DNA of 64,000 nucleotides from Chromatiaceae bacterium (GTDB taxonomy: Bacteria > Pseudomonadota > Gammaproteobacteria > Chromatiales > Chromatiaceae). Location of the stretch: the NCBI GenBank assembly GCA_024235175.1, contig JACKMX010000005.1, positions 62,001 to 126,000 on the forward strand, given 5' to 3'. The notes beneath the pieces were generated by a model. The model was not told the DNA's origin. It saw only the letters and a program-made list of their open reading frames with translations, and did not search any database. A program made the translations under genes and the position numbers. This document shows positions 60,220 to 64,000 of the stretch, piece by piece; position 1 is the stretch's first letter, and every line of letters starts with the position of its first letter.

Positions 60220-60627
60220 CGGAAATTCACATTCTTTTCGCGAATCTCTGCTCTGGAGTTGCGGCATGCCCAGATATCCTTAAGCACAATGCAGCAATCC
60301 ATATCATCATCGGATTGAGGGGCATCTTATAATCCGTTTACGGTACACAGTACATCAACGAGGCAACATTTTTTTGCCAACTGGATAACCTTGATACACC
60401 CAGCATCGGCTGATGTCTTACGCTGCCTCCATCCCGCTCATAAGCCTTCAAGCCACGACAGGGAAAAACCTTCGATCGGTTTAACGCCTTAACCGGTATC
60501 TGATTGCTCTGTCAGCGTCTGTTCATTCCCCTCCCGGCTGCCGGTTAATTTATCAATGAAGTGTTGACAAGGCTTATTTGTCCTGCCAATTTCATTCCAA
60601 TGGATATGGTTAAGAGAAAGATTCGCT
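60220..60627. other. Intergenic region
   Basis: About 400 bp. A TTGACA hexamer near 60563 could be the -35 box for the gene at 60628, but no good -10 box follows at the right spacing. No hairpin or repeat is evident. Confidence 0.3.
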
Positions 60628-61602
60628 ATGGATACAGAAAAGTCGGTTGGAGGTAAGGGAAACCCGGTAGATGAATTCCATAGAGAAGCAGATCATATAG
60701 TCAAGCTTTTTGCAGATGCCGAGATCTCACAAGCACTGGAAGCGGCGCAAAAAGTGAAATGGGCCGCGGAAAGGATCCCTAAAATCACCAGACCGAAGGA
60801 GCTGGCCGAATATTTTCTAAAAATCAGGGACATACTGATTGATGGAACGATATATTCCACCTCAAATAGCGACTCACCGGTTCTGATCCGCATGGGAGGA
60901 CCGTTGGACGAGGAGGGAAGGCCCTCAACCGAGGATAAGTGTCCGAAAGGCGAGTTTTTCATGTTCGATGCACTTGAAAGCCTTATAGAGAGTGCCGATG
61001 TGCTCTTCCAGAAACGGCAAGCAAAACGACAGGCGCTCGCTGAGTCTTATTTTATGATACGGGAAATGGTTTCACAAAAATATGCCAGCGGGGATATAGA
61101 TTCATATGATGCAGAAGCTGAACTTGATGAAGCCGCTTGTGGATTGCTTCCACGAAAAAGAGAAGCGGTTCGCGAACTGGCTGAAAGCTGGAGAGATGAA
61201 ATATTGTCCGATATCGCGATTGTGAAAGCCGGCGTAAACAGGGATGGTACGATGAGTGGGGAAGCTGAAAGAGCTGCTTTTGACCTGCATAAAAAATTCA
61301 ATGCATTATCAAGAGGGCCTGAGGAGCCGACGAAGGGGTTTGAGGGACTCTTCATGGAGGCGAGAGATTCTGAGCAGGGGCCAACCTGCTACCTGAACGG
61401 CAGGTTGTTGATTTTAAAGGATGTGGTCGATATTACGGGGCAGCCGCTTGTTGTGTTGGGTTCCAAATTTTCGACAGCCGGGAAAGTATTGGAAGCGGTG
61501 AGAAAGAAGTATCCTGAAAATCATTCGCCCTTGAGCAATGCTTACAGAATCAAATACGAGGAGTCTCTGGGTGCGCTTCTACCGGAAAACCGGAGGGAGT
61601 GA
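60628..61602 (+). CDS. Hypothetical cytoplasmic protein (324 aa)
   Basis: A mostly helical, acidic protein with no signal peptide or membrane segment. Residues ~130-250 are predicted to be coiled or helical; the C-terminal part (YLNGRLLILKDVVDITGQPL then VVLGSK) is more globular. No family is recognised. Codon use looks normal, so it is likely a real gene. Confidence 0.6.
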   Translation: MDTEKSVGGKGNPVDEFHREADHIVKLFADAEISQALEAAQKVKWAAERIPKITRPKELAEYFLKIRDILIDGTIYSTSNSDSPVLIRMGGPLDEEGRPSTEDKCPKGEFFMFDALESLIESADVLFQKRQAKRQALAESYFMIREMVSQKYASGDIDSYDAEAELDEAACGLLPRKREAVRELAESWRDEILSDIAIVKAGVNRDGTMSGEAERAAFDLHKKFNALSRGPEEPTKGFEGLFMEARDSEQGPTCYLNGRLLILKDVVDITGQPLVVLGSKFSTAGKVLEAVRKKYPENHSPLSNAYRIKYEESLGALLPENRRE

Positions 61603-61652
61603 CACGCTGATCCGTACCGCAAAGCGAATCTTTTTGTTTAAATAAAAAATCG

Positions 61653-61682
61653 CCCACCCCGGTATTTTACCGGGGTGGGCCC
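61653..61682. terminator. Bidirectional terminator
   Basis: GCCCACCCCGGTA...TACCGGGGTGGGC is a strong stem between the converging genes at 61602 and 61707, with A-rich sequence on one side and T-rich on the other. Confidence 0.8.
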
Positions 61683-61706
61683 AGATTTTATAAAGGCTTC
61701 ACCGGA

Positions 61707-63485
61707 TCAGCTGTCAACCACCAGTTTCCGCACCACATCGGTAAGTGAGACGATACCGACAGGTACATTCTGACCGTCCCGATTCTCGGTTACAACCAAA
61801 CGGTGAATATGCAGCCTGGTCATTGTTGTCACCGCATCCGAGAGTGCCGTCTCCTGATCGCAGGTCATACATCCCGGATTCATGATTTCCCGAGCGGTCA
61901 TACTACGAAGATCCTCGGCACTGCGGCCTTGGCGTGCCAGTACTATATCGGTTTGGGAAACCACACCAATTGCCTGCTCCCCCTCTTTGACTACCACTGC
62001 ATGGATATCATTGCCGATCATGGTGCGGGCAACCCTTTCCACACTGTCTTCCGGCCTGCAGGAGATAAGACCCAGGAACATCAGATCTTTAACCTTTGTA
62101 CCATCATCCACCATTACCGGCTCTACATCCTCGTCCACCTCTATTCCAGGCAGGGGGTAATCGGCCGGGAAGGGGTTGGGGACGCTGTGAACCGTCGCAA
62201 GAGGAACACTTCTGGCGTCGATACTTACCGGCACGGGTGCTTTTGCGGTGGCTCCCAGACCGAAATCGGGGGCACCGATCAGTACCGACATATTGCCGTG
62301 GGGGTGTTTGTTTTCATACATCAACTGGTGTGATTCCGGCAGTTCCAGGTAGGTGAACGCACGTGAGAGGCAGGGATCCAGGTGTCCCTCGATCGCCAGC
62401 TGATTCATCGCATAGGCTTGCTCGTCATTTGCGAAGTGGGAGCCCTGAACGCGTTTCTGCCGCATCCACAGATATCGTAAATCAACGGTGGCGTTGTAGC
62501 CTGAGGTGCCTGCACAGATGACAACGGACCCTCCGGTCTCACAGACGAACATGGAGGTAGGCATGGTTGATTCACCGGGGTGCTCAAAAACGATGTTGGG
62601 ACCGCGCTTTTCGCCCAGAACCTCCCAGATCGCGGCGCCGAATTTCCGCACGCCCTTGAGCCAGTTGCCATAGCCGACATTGTCCTTCCAGTGTGGGAGC
62701 ATGCCCCAGTGATCGAAAGCGTTGCGGTCGATGCATCCTTTGGCGCCCAGTTTTTCGCAAAATTCGATCTTGTTGCTGTTGGAGATGACAGCTACAGAAG
62801 TCGCACCCGCCGCCTTGCATATCTGAATGGCCATGGAGCCCAGGCCGCCGGCTCCGCCCCAGATCAGAGCCACATCACCCTGCTTGATTTCGTGTTCGTT
62901 CCAGCCGTGCAGCATCCGGTAAGCAGTTGCGCCGACCAGAACGTAGGAGGCAGCCGCCTCCCAGGTCATGTGCTTGGGTTTGGGCATGCACTGGTGCGCC
63001 TGGACTTTGGTGAACTGTGCGAAGCTGCCGTAATTGGTTTCGTAGCCCCATATCCTGAACGAGGGGGAGTACATTGGATCTCCGCCTTTCTGAACGTGGG
63101 GGCAGTTTCTGTCCCAGGTGCCGCAGTGGGTGACCACTTCGTCACCCACCTTGACGTTTGTAACGTCCTTTCCCACCTTGTAGACAATGCCTGATGCATC
63201 ACTGCCGCCGATATGAAAATCCTCGGGTTCGCCAGCTTTGTTGCGTGCTTTTATCACGTTGACCGGGATGCCGAGCGCGGCCCACACATTGTTGTAATTG
63301 ACCCCGGCTGCCATGACGTAGACCAGCGCCTCGTCATCCGCAATCTCGGGTACGTCCACCACCTCCTGCTGGAACGATTTTATAGGCTCACCGAAGCGCT
63401 CTTCACGAATCAACCAGGCATGCATCTTGGCTGGGACCTCTCCAACCGGCGGTGCCTCACCGATATCGTATAGCTCTTTCGTCAT
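61707..63485 (-). CDS. ccr: Crotonyl-CoA carboxylase/reductase with C-terminal CBS pair
   Basis: A 592-residue protein. Residues 1-410 are a crotonyl-CoA carboxylase/reductase (MDR superfamily): NYNNVWAALGIPVNV near 63, IWGYETNYGSFAQF near 145, a nucleotide motif IWGGAGGLGSMAIQICKAAG near 208, FEHPGESTMPTS near 300 and HPHGNMSVLIG near 394. It reduces and carboxylates crotonyl-CoA to ethylmalonyl-CoA with NADPH and CO2. Residues ~463-590 are two CBS domains (MFLGLISCRPEDSVERVART and EIMNPGCMTC onward), which usually bind adenine nucleotides. The family normally stops at about 430 residues, so this is an unusual regulatory fusion. Confidence 0.9.
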   Translation of the reverse strand: MTKELYDIGEAPPVGEVPAKMHAWLIREERFGEPIKSFQQEVVDVPEIADDEALVYVMAAGVNYNNVWAALGIPVNVIKARNKAGEPEDFHIGGSDASGIVYKVGKDVTNVKVGDEVVTHCGTWDRNCPHVQKGGDPMYSPSFRIWGYETNYGSFAQFTKVQAHQCMPKPKHMTWEAAASYVLVGATAYRMLHGWNEHEIKQGDVALIWGGAGGLGSMAIQICKAAGATSVAVISNSNKIEFCEKLGAKGCIDRNAFDHWGMLPHWKDNVGYGNWLKGVRKFGAAIWEVLGEKRGPNIVFEHPGESTMPTSMFVCETGGSVVICAGTSGYNATVDLRYLWMRQKRVQGSHFANDEQAYAMNQLAIEGHLDPCLSRAFTYLELPESHQLMYENKHPHGNMSVLIGAPDFGLGATAKAPVPVSIDARSVPLATVHSVPNPFPADYPLPGIEVDEDVEPVMVDDGTKVKDLMFLGLISCRPEDSVERVARTMIGNDIHAVVVKEGEQAIGVVSQTDIVLARQGRSAEDLRSMTAREIMNPGCMTCDQETALSDAVTTMTRLHIHRLVVTENRDGQNVPVGIVSLTDVVRKLVVDS

Positions 63486-63734
63486 TTTCTACCTCTCTAT
63501 AAATTTGTATGGTGAATTTTTGAGGTCTTTGGTAAAACCTCCAAAATCTTCAAGTTTCCCTACCACCTGCGAAGCTTCGTTCACACTTTCTGCAATTGTG
63601 ATCTTACAGCCAGGTTTTCCAGTTTTATTGTTCCGTTTCCCCCTGAATAAACACATTACCTTTGCCAGATTACCGACCGATTACACTCAAATCAGGGTTC
63701 CGGCAGCCGGCAATGCGAAGGATGTCTTGTTTTT
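63486..63734. other. Intergenic region
   Basis: About 250 bp upstream of ccr on the minus strand. No clear promoter box or repeat is visible. Confidence 0.3.
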
Positions 63735-64000
63735 TCACATCTGCTTACCTTTCCAACTACTTAAAAATCGTTGACGCAGCATGTCGTACTGCTCGAATGG
63801 AGAGCTTCCGGACTGCGCCAGTTCCGCCATGAGCACGGTTGTTCCGCCCAGTGAGTCTATCCCGAACCGGCCAAACTCTTCCCCCAGGCGTTTGACTATC
63901 CACTCCGCCTGGAAATTCTTACGCCTGGGCGTCAGCTGATTTTTTTCCAGCAGCCAACATCGGTGCGCTTCAATCCCATCAGCCAGTTCCACAATTCCGG
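63735..64000 (-). CDS. C-terminal part of an unrecognised protein (cut by the window edge)
   Basis: The frame is open through the window end, so only the last ~88 residues are seen. They read ELADGIEAHRCWLLEKNQ, then KNFQAEWIVKRLGEEFGRFG and SPFEQYDMLRQRFLSSW. The first segment faintly recalls acyl-CoA dehydrogenases, which would fit the neighbouring ccr, but this is not secure. It is co-directional with ccr. Confidence 0.4.
   Translation of the reverse strand, partial: GIVELADGIEAHRCWLLEKNQLTPRRKNFQAEWIVKRLGEEFGRFGIDSLGGTTVLMAELAQSGSSPFEQYDMLRQRFLSSWKGKQM

Noticed and set aside
1..64000. CRISPR arrays, tRNA or rRNA genes, IS elements with transposase, phage genes
   Set aside because: None was seen by eye; no regularly spaced repeats, no transposase or integrase motifs, and no recognisable structural RNA.

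Overview
The window reads as a chromosomal segment of a gammaproteobacterial, sulfur-oxidising denitrifier (Chromatiales-like; free-living or symbiont relatives of Sedimenticola/Thiodiazotropha are the closest guess from gene content, which is inference only). The evidence is flavocytochrome c sulfide dehydrogenase (fccAB), a DsrC-family protein, an SQR-like flavoprotein, a complete structural core of cytochrome cd1 nitrite reductase (nirS) with heme d1 biogenesis genes, many c-type cytochromes, and moderate GC content.

Layout. 0-5 kb: a LysR regulator divergent from a DsrC-like protein, GlgX, a hemerythrin, and a secreted small protein converging on an overlooked 37-residue membrane protein. 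5.8-11.4 kb: a KorABC-like 2-oxoacid oxidoreductase operon (GltD-like/ferredoxin diaphorase, second flavoprotein, gamma-alpha fusion, beta subunit). 11.5-24.6 kb: TerC, lipoprotein plus rhodanese, an orphan NarL-type regulator directly behind a 267-bp hairpin repeat, SQR-like flavoprotein, ABC-2 exporter, CoA-transferase, HerA-like ATPase, PQQ-type sugar dehydrogenase, small and unknown proteins, and a diheme cytochrome. 24.7-29.4 kb: fccB-fccA, ankyrin protein, NapC/NirT cytochrome, hemerythrin. 29.8-42.8 kb: a dense heme-copper region on both strands, with two divergent heme-copper subunit I proteins, a CuA subunit, small membrane subunits, a cytochrome b/ferredoxin/MvhD fusion, two SCO proteins, heme O and heme A synthases, DUF420, and idi. 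42.9-44.6 kb: lipoprotein, pseudopilin-like protein, secreted nuclease. 44.6-56.1 kb: nirN-J-H-G-L-D-F-C, a cupredoxin, a giant NirT/EB_dh-type cytochrome fusion, and nirS. 56.6-59.2 kb: membrane hemerythrin, a second copy of the hairpin repeat, and an octaheme HAO-family cytochrome. 59.7-64 kb: two unrecognised proteins, a crotonyl-CoA carboxylase/reductase fused to two CBS domains, and the edge of an unrecognised gene.

How it fits together: sulfide electrons (Fcc, SQR-like) can enter the cytochrome c/quinone pool and be used for nitrite reduction (NirS), possible NO reduction by the tyrosine-less heme-copper enzyme, and hydroxylamine/nitrite chemistry by the octaheme cytochrome. FNR/DNR-like boxes precede nirS, the nirC-F cluster, the octaheme gene and the heme-copper operon, suggesting shared control by low oxygen or NO. 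The most notable candidates are (1) the heme-copper cluster in which the active-site tyrosine is Gln in one subunit I and Phe in the other, the latter also lacking the CuB His pair, next to a cytochrome b-ferredoxin-MvhD fusion; (2) the NirT cytochrome fused to two copies of an EB_dh-like heme domain beside nirS; (3) a CBS-regulated crotonyl-CoA carboxylase/reductase; and (4) a family of long-hairpin, MITE-like repeats.
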